DNA of 64,000 nucleotides, from NCBI GenBank assembly GCA_035517775.1, contig DATIYF010000129.1:9025-73024 (forward strand), read 5' to 3'. Below are positions 44,442 through 52,007 of this stretch, piece after piece (position 1 is the stretch's first letter; each line of letters starts with the position of its first letter). This stretch comes from DATIYF01 sp035517775. GTDB lineage: Bacteria; Acidobacteriota; Terriglobia; Terriglobales; Acidobacteriaceae. A program made the position numbers and the translations under genes. Under the pieces are notes generated by a model that was given only the letters and a program-made list of their open reading frames with translations, did no database searches and was not told where the DNA came from.

Positions 44442-44960
44442 TTAGAAGGCCTGGGCGCGGATGGTGAGCACACCGTTCTGGCTGCCGGCGGGAATTTGCA
44501 GACGGCTGGTATCAATCTTCAGCTCCAGCTGGCTGCCGGGCGCGGGCGTTCCGGCGGCGGGAAGGAAGTTATTGGCCGGGAGGGAATCGTCCGAATGCGA
44601 GAGCAGTGGAAACATGGGAGAGAACGCGGCGACCGGAACACGGGAGATAGCGTCGTTTCCCAGCAGCGGATTGCCCGAGCTGAGCACTGCCATGCTGATA
44701 TTCCCTGGCCCGAGCACCCAGTTCGCAGTAATAACCGGGCCGGCCGCAGCGCCGTCTTCAGCCAAGAACGGACTCGAAGCCTCCTGCTGAGCGGGCGAAA
44801 CCGTGACCGTCATGGATTGGCTCACCGTTGCGGTGAGCACAATAGCGCCGCCGCGAGAATTCATCTGGCTACAAGCTGGCAATGCGAAGGCCAAGGTCGC
44901 GAGCAAGATTTGTGCCGGGCGGAGTGTGGGTTTTCTTTCTGCGATCAATGAGCCGGTCAT
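44442..44960 (-). CDS. Third related subunit, convergent, possible lipoprotein
   Basis: 172 residues. The N-terminus RPAQILLATLAFALPACSQM looks like a signal with a lipobox-like LPAC, so the protein could be lipidated at that cysteine. The mature region has the same strand plan as the two subunits 2-4 kb away: AIVLTATVSQSMTVTVSP, ITANWVLGPGNISMAVLSSG, and a C-terminal IPAGSQNGVLTIRAQA. Identity is low but the length, the opening strand and the closing strand agree. It converges with the barrel gene (20-bp gap). Role inferred: anchoring or tip/base subunit of the same assembly. Confidence 0.65.
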   Translation of the reverse strand: MTGSLIAERKPTLRPAQILLATLAFALPACSQMNSRGGAIVLTATVSQSMTVTVSPAQQEASSPFLAEDGAAAGPVITANWVLGPGNISMAVLSSGNPLLGNDAISRVPVAAFSPMFPLLSHSDDSLPANNFLPAAGTPAPGSQLELKIDTSRLQIPAGSQNGVLTIRAQAF

Positions 44961-45193
44961 ATCGAATCAGCTTGAGTGTGAACAGTGGGAAGCGTAACAA
45001 TTCGGGCTGGTGCTGTCGATACCACAGAGACCTGATTACCAAGCCGCAGTCATATCTGCAAAGACAGGCCAGTAAATGACTTACACCTTTCGTAATCCGG
45101 GCGTGAGTTACAAACGAGACCTGCGCGCGCAGCCTGTGCACGGCATGTACGCGCGGTGACGTTCGCCGGTCAGCGTGAAATGGCGAGTGTAAA

Positions 45194-45199
45194 TATAAT
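45194..45199 (+). promoter_or_regulatory. Promoter -10 candidate directly before the lipase-like gene
   Basis: Perfect TATAAT only 9-12 bases before the GTG/ATG start. A transcript beginning about 7 bases later would be essentially leaderless. No matching -35 was found. Confidence 0.4.
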
Positions 45200-45210
45200 C
45201 GTAGCGAGTG

Positions 45211-46413
45211 ATGCGAGAGAGAAAAACGCCCCGGAGCGGCGTTCACCGGGTCTGCGCAGGAATAGCAACGATGTTTCTGGCCGCGGCGGTGGCCGTGTTT
45301 GCGCGTGCTCAAGCCTCCGAGACCGGCCATCACAGAGAGCGCATGCTGCCGATCGCCAGCTTCTATGATGCTCCCAGGCCGCTGCCGGCGGGGCAACCCG
45401 GCACGCTGATTCGCTCTGAGAAGTACGACGACTACGAGCTTCCCTACCAGTTCACAGTCAAACGGATTCTGTACCACTCGCGCTCGGCGAGCGGCCGGGA
45501 TGTTGCGGCCTCCGGAGTAGTCGTGATTCCTCCTGGCAAGGCGCCAGGGGGCGGTTGGCCGCTGATTGCCTGGGCGCACGACTTCACCGGCGCAGCGCGG
45601 CAGTGCGCACCGTCGTTGATGAGGAACGTGGGCTCCGGTCCGGTGCTGGCCATGTATGCCCGGCTGGGTTACGCCGTGGTGGCGACGGATTACACCGGCC
45701 TGGGCACCAGCTTTGCTAATGCAGGTGCCGACCTGCCCTCGAATGCCACAGATGTGATTTACTCCGTCGCGGCGGCGCTGGCAGCGGTACCCCAGGTTGG
45801 GCGCCGCTGGCTGGCGATGGGCAAAGGTGAAGGCGCTCTGGTGGCGGTGAAGGTTGACGAGGAGGAGAATGAGGTGCGCGACGCGAATTACCTGGGAAGC
45901 GTGGCTCTTTCCGGAGTGGCCGATCTCAAGCAGATTTACGGCCGTCCGGGCGGCTCGGCGCCGGGCACGTTCTCTCTTGCCCACGCCGTCAAGGCGGTTT
46001 ACCCAGGCTTCGATCTCGATGACATGCTGACAAAGAAGGGCATGTCTGCGTACGCCGAGGCGGAAAAAGGATGTTCGGGTATTCCTGCCGGCGAGGAAAA
46101 TTCCTCAGGCGAATTGCTGAAGCCTGATTGGGAGACCAACCAGTTCATCGAGCAATTTTTTCAGCGCAACGCCTTCGGCCAGAAGCCCGCCTTCGGCCCG
46201 CTGCTCGTCATCAGCGGCGGGACAAACCCGGAAATTACATCTGCGATGATTGAAGCCACTGTGGCCAGCATGTGCAAGCAGGGGGACCGTGTGCAGTGGT
46301 ATGACTACCCCGGTGTGGAAGCTGGGGAACTCATCGGAGCCTCGGTGCGCGATCCGATCGCCTGGATCCAGGGGCGATTTGCCGGACGTCCTGCGCCCAG
46401 CAGTTGCCACTGA
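45211..46413 (+). CDS. Secretory-lipase-fold protein lacking the catalytic triad (pseudoenzyme)
   Basis: 400-residue exported alpha/beta-hydrolase-fold protein; signal peptide RVCAGIATMFLAAAVAVFARAQA. The order of family landmarks (secretory lipase, LIP/CAL-A type) is kept: WAHDFTGAARQCAPS, YAVVATDYTGLG, then the nucleophile elbow, PLLVISGGTNPEI, YPGVEAG and IQGRFAGRPAPSSC. But the elbow reads AMGKGEGAL where G-x-Ser-x-G is expected, the acid position reads GGTNPEI where Asp is expected, and the histidine loop reads GVEAGEL where xxHG is expected. All three triad residues therefore appear substituted while the structural core survives. A binding or scaffold role is more likely than hydrolysis. 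Confidence 0.75.
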   Translation: MRERKTPRSGVHRVCAGIATMFLAAAVAVFARAQASETGHHRERMLPIASFYDAPRPLPAGQPGTLIRSEKYDDYELPYQFTVKRILYHSRSASGRDVAASGVVVIPPGKAPGGGWPLIAWAHDFTGAARQCAPSLMRNVGSGPVLAMYARLGYAVVATDYTGLGTSFANAGADLPSNATDVIYSVAAALAAVPQVGRRWLAMGKGEGALVAVKVDEEENEVRDANYLGSVALSGVADLKQIYGRPGGSAPGTFSLAHAVKAVYPGFDLDDMLTKKGMSAYAEAEKGCSGIPAGEENSSGELLKPDWETNQFIEQFFQRNAFGQKPAFGPLLVISGGTNPEITSAMIEATVASMCKQGDRVQWYDYPGVEAGELIGASVRDPIAWIQGRFAGRPAPSSCH

Positions 46414-46485
46414 CCGGCTTTTGCCGTGGACCGATCTTCGCAATGGACAATTGATTCCCTCCGCCGTATGTTTGGGGAAAGTGTC

Positions 46486-47589
46486 ATGAAACCTCGCCTG
46501 CCTTCCCGCCCGGCGCGCCTGCTTCCCATAACTTTCGTTATTGCCTTGGCTCAGTTGCTCGTGGCGCAGAGCAAGACCCCGGCCGCAAATTCTGATGTTG
46601 ACCCGAACAAGCTGTGGACCTTCACCCGCAATGAACAAAAAGCCGAGCAGCAGGTGGAGCAGACCGAGGGGCCGGTGGTGGAGCGCAAGACGTTTGCACG
46701 GGTAGGCCTTGATGGCCGCTACCTGCCGTATTTGCAGGTTGATAAGAGAGTGATCCAGGTGAACGGCATGACCGTTCGCACCACGGAGCGCGATTATGCC
46801 ATTGACCCGGAGGGCAATAAGTCGTTGACGCAGGTAGTGCGGGAAGAGAAGCAGGAGCTGGGCGGCGGCGGCAAAAAAATTGAGCGCACGACTTCAGTTT
46901 CAGAGGCGAACGGACGCCTGCGCATCACCCGCCAGGAGACGGAGACTTCGCGGCAGGCGACAGCGGCGGTGCGGGAGTCTGACACCAGGGTGCTGGCGGC
47001 CAACCCGAATGGCGGGGCGGCGGCGGTGAGCCGGATTCAATCGCGCACACAGCAGAAGGACGAGCACACGGTGGAATTTCGCGCCTCAACCCTGCTTCCC
47101 GATGGCAAAGGGGGCTGGCTGGTCAGCGAAGTGCGTGAGGGCACCATACGCGACGAGGGCGGAATGCATTCGGAAGAAGAGCGCACCTCGCAGCCGGACA
47201 GGAGCGGCAAGTTGGCGGCGGTGAGCCGCGTGGTCACCAGAGAATCTGAGATCGCGCCGGGGGAGAAGCAGAAAATCATTGAGACCTACTCCGCCGAAAA
47301 CCCAGGGCAGGGGCTGGAGTTGTCGCGCCGCGTCACTACTACGAGCCGGCCGCTCTCTGACGGCAGCCAACTGGTGGAAGAGCAGGTGGAGGAGCGGAAC
47401 CCGGCGTCGCCCGCGTCCGGCCTTGAACTGGCGCGCAAGAAGACTGACCTTGTGATCCCTGGCCTCGGCGCGCCCGGGAAGCTGGGGGACGAGACGAGTT
47501 TCAGCGGTAATCGCAGCGTCACCATTGACATGCGCAGCGGCGGTACTCCGGCCGTGGAAACGGATACCGTCGGGGCCAAGCCGCATTGA
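46486..47589 (+). CDS. Exported protein of unknown function
   Basis: 367 residues. Signal peptide RLLPITFVIALAQLLVAQS; the ATG at 46486 follows GGGGAAAG. The mature protein is highly charged and strand-rich. Loosely repeated units of about 50-60 residues contain 'R.T..E...' and 'V(S/T)R.(V/T)TR.(S/T)E' patterns (RTTSVSEANGRLRITRQETE, AAVSRIQSRTQQKDEHTVEF, AAVSRVVTRESEIAPGEKQK, ELSRRVTTTSRPLSDGSQ). No known family or catalytic site recognised. It follows the lipase-like pseudoenzyme by 72 bp on the same strand and is probably co-transcribed. The repeats suggest a filamentous or sheet-like surface protein. Confidence 0.7.
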   Translation: MKPRLPSRPARLLPITFVIALAQLLVAQSKTPAANSDVDPNKLWTFTRNEQKAEQQVEQTEGPVVERKTFARVGLDGRYLPYLQVDKRVIQVNGMTVRTTERDYAIDPEGNKSLTQVVREEKQELGGGGKKIERTTSVSEANGRLRITRQETETSRQATAAVRESDTRVLAANPNGGAAAVSRIQSRTQQKDEHTVEFRASTLLPDGKGGWLVSEVREGTIRDEGGMHSEEERTSQPDRSGKLAAVSRVVTRESEIAPGEKQKIIETYSAENPGQGLELSRRVTTTSRPLSDGSQLVEEQVEERNPASPASGLELARKKTDLVIPGLGAPGKLGDETSFSGNRSVTIDMRSGGTPAVETDTVGAKPH

Positions 47590-47623
47590 GCTTTTTGTCT
47601 GTCAGGGTCCGTAATGCCGGTTT

Positions 47624-47650
47624 TTTCGTGCACCTTCGTGTCCTTTGTGC
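47624..47650. repeat. Repeat family A (single arm)
   Basis: TTCGTGCACCTTCGTGTCC followed by TTTGTGC, in the 262-bp gap before rplU. Confidence 0.5.
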
Positions 47651-47851
47651 TTAGCCTGCCGTAGGTTTGACGCCTTTTCTTGCAACACGCTAAAATAATT
47701 GAGTTTGCCTGTACTTGCGGCTCCATTCTGGGGCTGCCCGCAGCCAAGGCGTGAAGGCCGGGGCGGAAAAACACAGCAAGCAAAGAGAAATCAGCAGGTT
47801 CCCCGCACGGCGTTCGTGTGGGTCGAGCACGGACGTTACGGAGGCATAAGT

Positions 47852-48340
47852 ATGTACGCGGTCATCCGCGCTGGCGGCAAGCAATACCGGGTGGCGCCCG
47901 GCGATGTGGTTCGAGTGGAGACCATGGCGGGCTCGGACGGCAAAGTGTCGTTCGGCGAGGTGCTGGCCGTCTCCGGCGGTGAGGGGCAAATCGCGAAGCC
48001 TGGCGCCGACGTGCATGTGAGCGGCGAAATCGTGGAGCAGGGCCGCGCCGACAAGGTGCTGGTCTTCCACTACAAGCGCAAGAAGCAATACAAGAAGATC
48101 GCCGGCCACCGGCAGCCGTTTACGGCGGTGCGCATTACGGAGATTGCCTTCGGCGGCCAGACGTTCACCGCGCCCGAGCTGCCCAAGAAGGAAGCCAAAC
48201 CGAAGAAGACCACGCGGGTTCAGGCGGAAGAAGAAGCTGCGCCGAAAGCTGAGACAAAAGCGGCGCACGCCCCGGCGAAGAAGAAGGCTGCGGCAAAGAA
48301 ACCGGCGGCCAAGAAGGCCGCGCCGAAAAAGAAAAAGTAA
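47852..48340 (+). CDS. rplU: 50S ribosomal protein L21 with basic C-terminal tail
   Basis: 162 residues; residues 1-105 are a standard L21 (MYAVIRAGGKQYRVAPGD, DKVLVFHYKRKKQYKKIAGH, FTAVRITEI) that binds 23S rRNA with L20. From about residue 112 it gains a long Lys/Ala/Pro-rich tail (PKKEAKPKKTTRVQAEEE, then AKKKAAAKKPAAKKAAPKKK) resembling histone H1 tails. L21 is usually about 100-105 residues, so the tail is an addition of some 50 residues. The ATG at 47852 follows GGAGG. rpmA lies 68 bp downstream; a family B hairpin lies in between. Confidence 0.96.
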   Translation: MYAVIRAGGKQYRVAPGDVVRVETMAGSDGKVSFGEVLAVSGGEGQIAKPGADVHVSGEIVEQGRADKVLVFHYKRKKQYKKIAGHRQPFTAVRITEIAFGGQTFTAPELPKKEAKPKKTTRVQAEEEAAPKAETKAAHAPAKKKAAAKKPAAKKAAPKKKK

Positions 48341-48360
48341 TCGCTGGTTGCGGGCATAGA

Positions 48361-48386
48361 GATTCTTCGCTTCGCGCAGAATGACA
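48361..48386. repeat. Repeat family B hairpin in the rplU-rpmA spacer
   Basis: ATTCTTCGC TTC GCGCAGAAT followed by GACA. Stem closed by ATTCT/AGAAT; the tail ATGACA matches the copies at 32898 and 36352. Confidence 0.65.
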
Positions 48387-48407
48387 AAGGTCTGGTGAGA
48401 TCTACTT

Positions 48408-48671
48408 ATGGCACATAAAAAAGGTCTGGGCAGTTCGCGCAACGGGCGCGATTCCAATTCGCAGCGGCTGGGCTTTAAGGCTTTCGGCGGGCAAGTAGTG
48501 CCAGGGGGGACGATCATCGTTCGCCAGCGTGGCACGCGGGTGAAGCCGGGGCTGAACGTGGGCCGCGGCAAAGACGACACCCTTTTCGCCAAGATCAGCG
48601 GCCGCATCAAGTTCATGGACCGCGGCTCCATGGGCAAGTTCGTGATGATCGAGCCGCTGGAAGCGAAGTAG
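48408..48671 (+). CDS. rpmA: 50S ribosomal protein L27
   Basis: 87 residues, the family's normal length, starting MAHKKGLGSSRNGRDSNSQRLG with the flexible N-terminal arm that reaches the peptidyl-transferase centre. FGGQVVPGGTIIVRQRGTRVKPG follows as two signature stretches. No cleavable N-terminal extension of the Firmicutes type is present. It forms the conserved rplU-rpmA pair. In most bacteria obg follows directly; here a glycosyltransferase gene intervenes. Confidence 0.97.
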   Translation: MAHKKGLGSSRNGRDSNSQRLGFKAFGGQVVPGGTIIVRQRGTRVKPGLNVGRGKDDTLFAKISGRIKFMDRGSMGKFVMIEPLEAK

Positions 48672-48723
48672 GGCCCGCAAGCAGGCCAATCTCAGCTGAG
48701 GGAAATCGCTGAGAAGCGGCCTA

Positions 48724-50772
48724 TTGGATCCACACGTGACCCTTGGCTCGGGCGGCGCGCGGCGTTGGCCGGTGTTGGTCGGAGTTACCTCTCTCGTCGT
48801 CATTCTAATCCTGGAGTTGGCGTTGTCGGTCAGGCAGGAGTCCCAGACCTGGGACGAGGCCTGCCACATCTTTGCGGGGTACAGCTACTGGACGCGCGGC
48901 GATTTCGGGATCAATCCGGAACATCCGCCGCTGGTCAAGTTGCTGGCGACGCTTCCGCTGTTGCGCCTTTCCTTGCGGGTTCCGCCGCTTCAAGGTCGCG
49001 ACGCCAAGGTTGAAGCGTTTCTCGACGGCCGGGACTTCCTCTACGGCAATGACGCCGACTCGATTCTGTTTCGCACACGAATGGCCGCCAGCATTCTCAC
49101 CCTGGTGCTGGCTCTTCTGGTCTTTGCCGCGACCCGCGAAATGCTTGGCGCCGGCGCCGCTTTTATTGCACTGATTCTGTTCGTCTTCGAACCCAATCTG
49201 CTGGCTCATGGAGCGCTGGTGACCACAGATATGGGTGTCACGTGCCTGCTGTTCGCGGCGGTGTATCTCTTTTATCGCTATGTCAAGACACCTTCGATTG
49301 GCGGGCTGCTGATTGGGGGCATCGCCACGGGGTGCGCTCTGGCCAGCAAGCATTCGGCGGTTTTGTTGGCGCCGATTTTGATCCTTCTGGCTGCGGCCGA
49401 GGTTGCGTGCGGCCCGCGAGTACCGCCACATAAACCGAGACCCGGCCGAGGGAAATTGGCGGCCCAGATGGCGGCCTCGCTGCTGGCAATCGCGATCGTA
49501 GGGACAGCCGTACTTTGGGCTTTCTACGGATTTCGTTTTCAGATGCGCCCGGATGGCTTGAGAATGAACCCGCCGCTCGCGCAGTTCGCGGCGCGCATCA
49601 AGCACCCGGCTGAGGTTCGCGTCCTGATGGCGCTGGCCCGCTGGCATGCGCTGCCGGAGTCCTATCTTTACGGCCTGGCCGATGTGCAGCAGGTCAGCGA
49701 CTCCAGCGCGACCTATCTGCTCGGCAAGGTCTATCCGCAAGGCAGGTGGTTTTATTTTCCGGTGGCCCTTGCTATCAAAGAGACCTTGCCGATGCTACTG
49801 CTGGTGTTGTTGCTGCCGCTGGCTTTGTACCTCCGATGGAAGCACTCCCGGCCAGACAAAGAGGCCTGGCGCACGGCGGCGTTTCTGGTGCTTCCGCCGG
49901 CTGTGTACTTGGCAGCCGCCATGCGATCCGGCCTCAACATCGGCGTACGTCACATTCTGCCCATCTTTCCCTTCCTTTTGATGCTGGCGGCCCTTGCCGC
50001 GTGGGCTCTGGTGCGCAGCGGCCGCGCCTGGACGTATGCCGTGACTGGATTGCTGATTTTTCATGCCTTCTCTTCAGTTCGCGCCTTTCCGGTTTATCTT
50101 GCATACTCGAACGAGGCCTGGGGCGCCCCCTCGAACACTTACAAGCTGCTCAGCGACTCGAATGTGGACTGGGGTCAGCAACTCAAAGCGGTCAGTCTCT
50201 ATCTGCGGCAGCGAGGAATTAAGAACTGCTGGTTCGCCTATTTCGCTGATGCCGCCGCCGATCCGGCCTATTACGGAATTCCCTGCCACTCGCTCACCAC
50301 CATCAGCACCATGTGGCTGCAACCGCTGCCCGATGTGCCGAAGACCGTTGAAGGGACGGTACTGGTAAGCGCAGGCGTGCTCTCCGGATACGAACTCGGC
50401 CCGGGGGAATTGAACCCCTACGCGCAGTTCCAGAGGCTGCGCCCCACGGCGGTGATCGAGGATGGAGTGTTTGTTTTCGAGGGGCGTTTCGATTCTTCCC
50501 TCGCCTCGGCGCTGAACCACGTCGGCAAGGTTTGGCATTTTGCCGAGGCAGGCGATCTGCAGGCCGCCCTGGCGGAAGCGCAAGCGGCCGTGGCTGCGGA
50601 CCCCAACTCGGTACGCGCGCAAACGATTCTGGGTGATATGTTGAAGGCGAGCCAGCATCCGGAGGAGGCCCGTCTTGCCTATGAGCGAGCGCTCGGCCTC
50701 ACGCAGGCTCTTCAGCCGGAATACCAGCAGTATTGGGGAGATATTCTGCGAAAGGACCTGGCAACGCAGTAG
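48724..50772 (+). CDS. Membrane glycosyltransferase, PMT/ArnT (GT39/83)-like, with TPR tail
   Basis: 682-residue integral membrane enzyme with about eleven hydrophobic helices. The first periplasmic loop carries the acidic pair TWDEACHIF and the segment GINPEHPPLVKLLATLP, typical of protein-mannosyl and ArnT-type transferases that use polyprenyl-phosphate sugars. A soluble C-terminal domain holds LSDSNVDWGQQLKAVSLYLR (found in acidobacterial family members). It ends with TPR-like helices (AGDLQAALAEAQAAVAADP, HPEEARLAYERALGL). It adds a sugar to a protein or lipid outside the inner membrane; the target is unknown. The start is a TTG at 48724 or the GTG at 48736. It sits between rpmA and obg on the same strand. 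Confidence 0.85.
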   Translation: MDPHVTLGSGGARRWPVLVGVTSLVVILILELALSVRQESQTWDEACHIFAGYSYWTRGDFGINPEHPPLVKLLATLPLLRLSLRVPPLQGRDAKVEAFLDGRDFLYGNDADSILFRTRMAASILTLVLALLVFAATREMLGAGAAFIALILFVFEPNLLAHGALVTTDMGVTCLLFAAVYLFYRYVKTPSIGGLLIGGIATGCALASKHSAVLLAPILILLAAAEVACGPRVPPHKPRPGRGKLAAQMAASLLAIAIVGTAVLWAFYGFRFQMRPDGLRMNPPLAQFAARIKHPAEVRVLMALARWHALPESYLYGLADVQQVSDSSATYLLGKVYPQGRWFYFPVALAIKETLPMLLLVLLLPLALYLRWKHSRPDKEAWRTAAFLVLPPAVYLAAAMRSGLNIGVRHILPIFPFLLMLAALAAWALVRSGRAWTYAVTGLLIFHAFSSVRAFPVYLAYSNEAWGAPSNTYKLLSDSNVDWGQQLKAVSLYLRQRGIKNCWFAYFADAAADPAYYGIPCHSLTTISTMWLQPLPDVPKTVEGTVLVSAGVLSGYELGPGELNPYAQFQRLRPTAVIEDGVFVFEGRFDSSLASALNHVGKVWHFAEAGDLQAALAEAQAAVAADPNSVRAQTILGDMLKASQHPEEARLAYERALGLTQALQPEYQQYWGDILRKDLATQ

Positions 50773-50815
50773 AACGCTCCCCTCGTTTCAGTGCGCCCGT
50801 TTTTTCACTGAGCCA

Positions 50816-51901
50816 ATGTTCATTGACGAAGCCAAAATTCGCGTCAAGGCCGGCGACGGCGGCAACGGCTGCGTTGCCTTTCGGCGGGAGAAGTATGTTC
50901 CCCGCGGCGGGCCCTCGGGCGGCGACGGGGGCAGGGGCGGCGACATTCTGATGGAATCCAGCGAGCGCCACAACACGCTGGTTCACTTCCGCTTCAATCC
51001 CGAATACAAAGCGCAGCGCGGCCGCCACGGCGAGGGCTCGAACCGTACCGGGCGCGAGGGCGAGAGTATCGTGCTCAAGGTTCCTGTGGGCACGATTCTC
51101 TACGACGACGAAACCGGCGAGAAGGTACACGACTTCTCATCTCCGGATGAGCGCATCGTCGTAGCCCGCGGCGGGCGCGGGGGACGCGGCAACGCGCAGT
51201 TCGCCACTTCGACCCATCAGGCGCCGCGCGAGGCCGAGCCGGGACGCCCAGGGGAAGAGCGCCACTACCGCCTGGAGCTGAAGCTGCTGGCCGATGTTGG
51301 GCTGGTGGGCTATCCCAACGTGGGCAAGTCCACGCTGATCTCCCGCATTTCGGCGGCGCGGCCCAAAATCGCCGATTATCCTTTTACCACTCTGCAGCCC
51401 AATCTCGGGGTGGTGGTGGTCGGCAAGGAGCCGGACGAAAAGAGCTTCGTGGTCGCCGACATTCCCGGCCTGATCGAGGGCGCGCACACCGGCGCCGGGC
51501 TGGGCACGCAGTTCCTGCGGCACATCGAGCGCACCCGGCTGCTGGTACACCTGGTGGATGTGTCAGATGCCAGCGGACGGTCGGATCCCGCCAACGATGT
51601 GAAGGTGATTACTAACGAACTGGCGAGCTTTGGTGCTCATCTGGAAGACAAGCCCATGCTGATGGTCGCGTCAAAGATTGACGTTGCCAACAAAGACAAG
51701 CTGGCTAAACTGAACCGCTTTTGCAAAAGGCAGGGACTGGAACTGTTTCCGATCTCGGCGGTAACCGGCAAAGGTGTGAATGAACTGAAGCGCGCCATGG
51801 CAGAGAAGGTCGAGGAAATCAGGCGAAAACAATCTTCTGACGAGGTTGCGCGAGAGGCCCCTGCGTCTTCTGTGCCCTCTGCAGTGAAACCGCAAAACTA
51901 G
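50816..51901 (+). CDS. obg: GTPase Obg/CgtA
   Basis: 361-residue ribosome-associated GTPase involved in 50S maturation and stringent control. Residues 1-157 form the glycine-rich Obg fold (VKAGDGGNGCVAFRREK, GGPSGGDGGRGGD, GGRGGRGNAQFATSTHQAPR). The G domain has GYPNVGKSTLIS (G1), DYPFTTL (G2), ADIPGLIEGA (G3), SKIDVAN (G4 in NKxD position) and PISAVTGKG (G5). A short charged tail replaces the OCT domain. The ATG at 50816 was chosen because MFIDEAKI is the invariant family N-terminus. It joins rplU and rpmA in the usual cluster and works on the same ribosomal subunit. Confidence 0.97.
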   Translation: MFIDEAKIRVKAGDGGNGCVAFRREKYVPRGGPSGGDGGRGGDILMESSERHNTLVHFRFNPEYKAQRGRHGEGSNRTGREGESIVLKVPVGTILYDDETGEKVHDFSSPDERIVVARGGRGGRGNAQFATSTHQAPREAEPGRPGEERHYRLELKLLADVGLVGYPNVGKSTLISRISAARPKIADYPFTTLQPNLGVVVVGKEPDEKSFVVADIPGLIEGAHTGAGLGTQFLRHIERTRLLVHLVDVSDASGRSDPANDVKVITNELASFGAHLEDKPMLMVASKIDVANKDKLAKLNRFCKRQGLELFPISAVTGKGVNELKRAMAEKVEEIRRKQSSDEVAREAPASSVPSAVKPQN

Positions 51902-51927
51902 CCACAAAGGGAACGGGGGGCGCGGAG

Positions 51928-51958
51928 AAAAACCAGGGCGGCCCTTTTCGAGCCGCCC
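51928..51958 (-). terminator. Terminator of the hybrid kinase gene
   Basis: On the minus strand, GGGCGGC TCGAAAAGG GCCGCCC followed by TGGTTTTT. Located 50 bases past the kinase stop and between convergent genes; it may also slow readthrough from obg. Confidence 0.72.
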
Positions 51959-52007
51959 CATAGCATCAGTCCTCGCAAGAAATCTCAGAACTTGCGTCCT
52001 GAATCCC

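Noticed and set aside
44442..44960. Third subunit as an antisense shadow
   Set aside because: No gene overlaps it, it has its own signal peptide, and its strand pattern matches the two nearby subunits.
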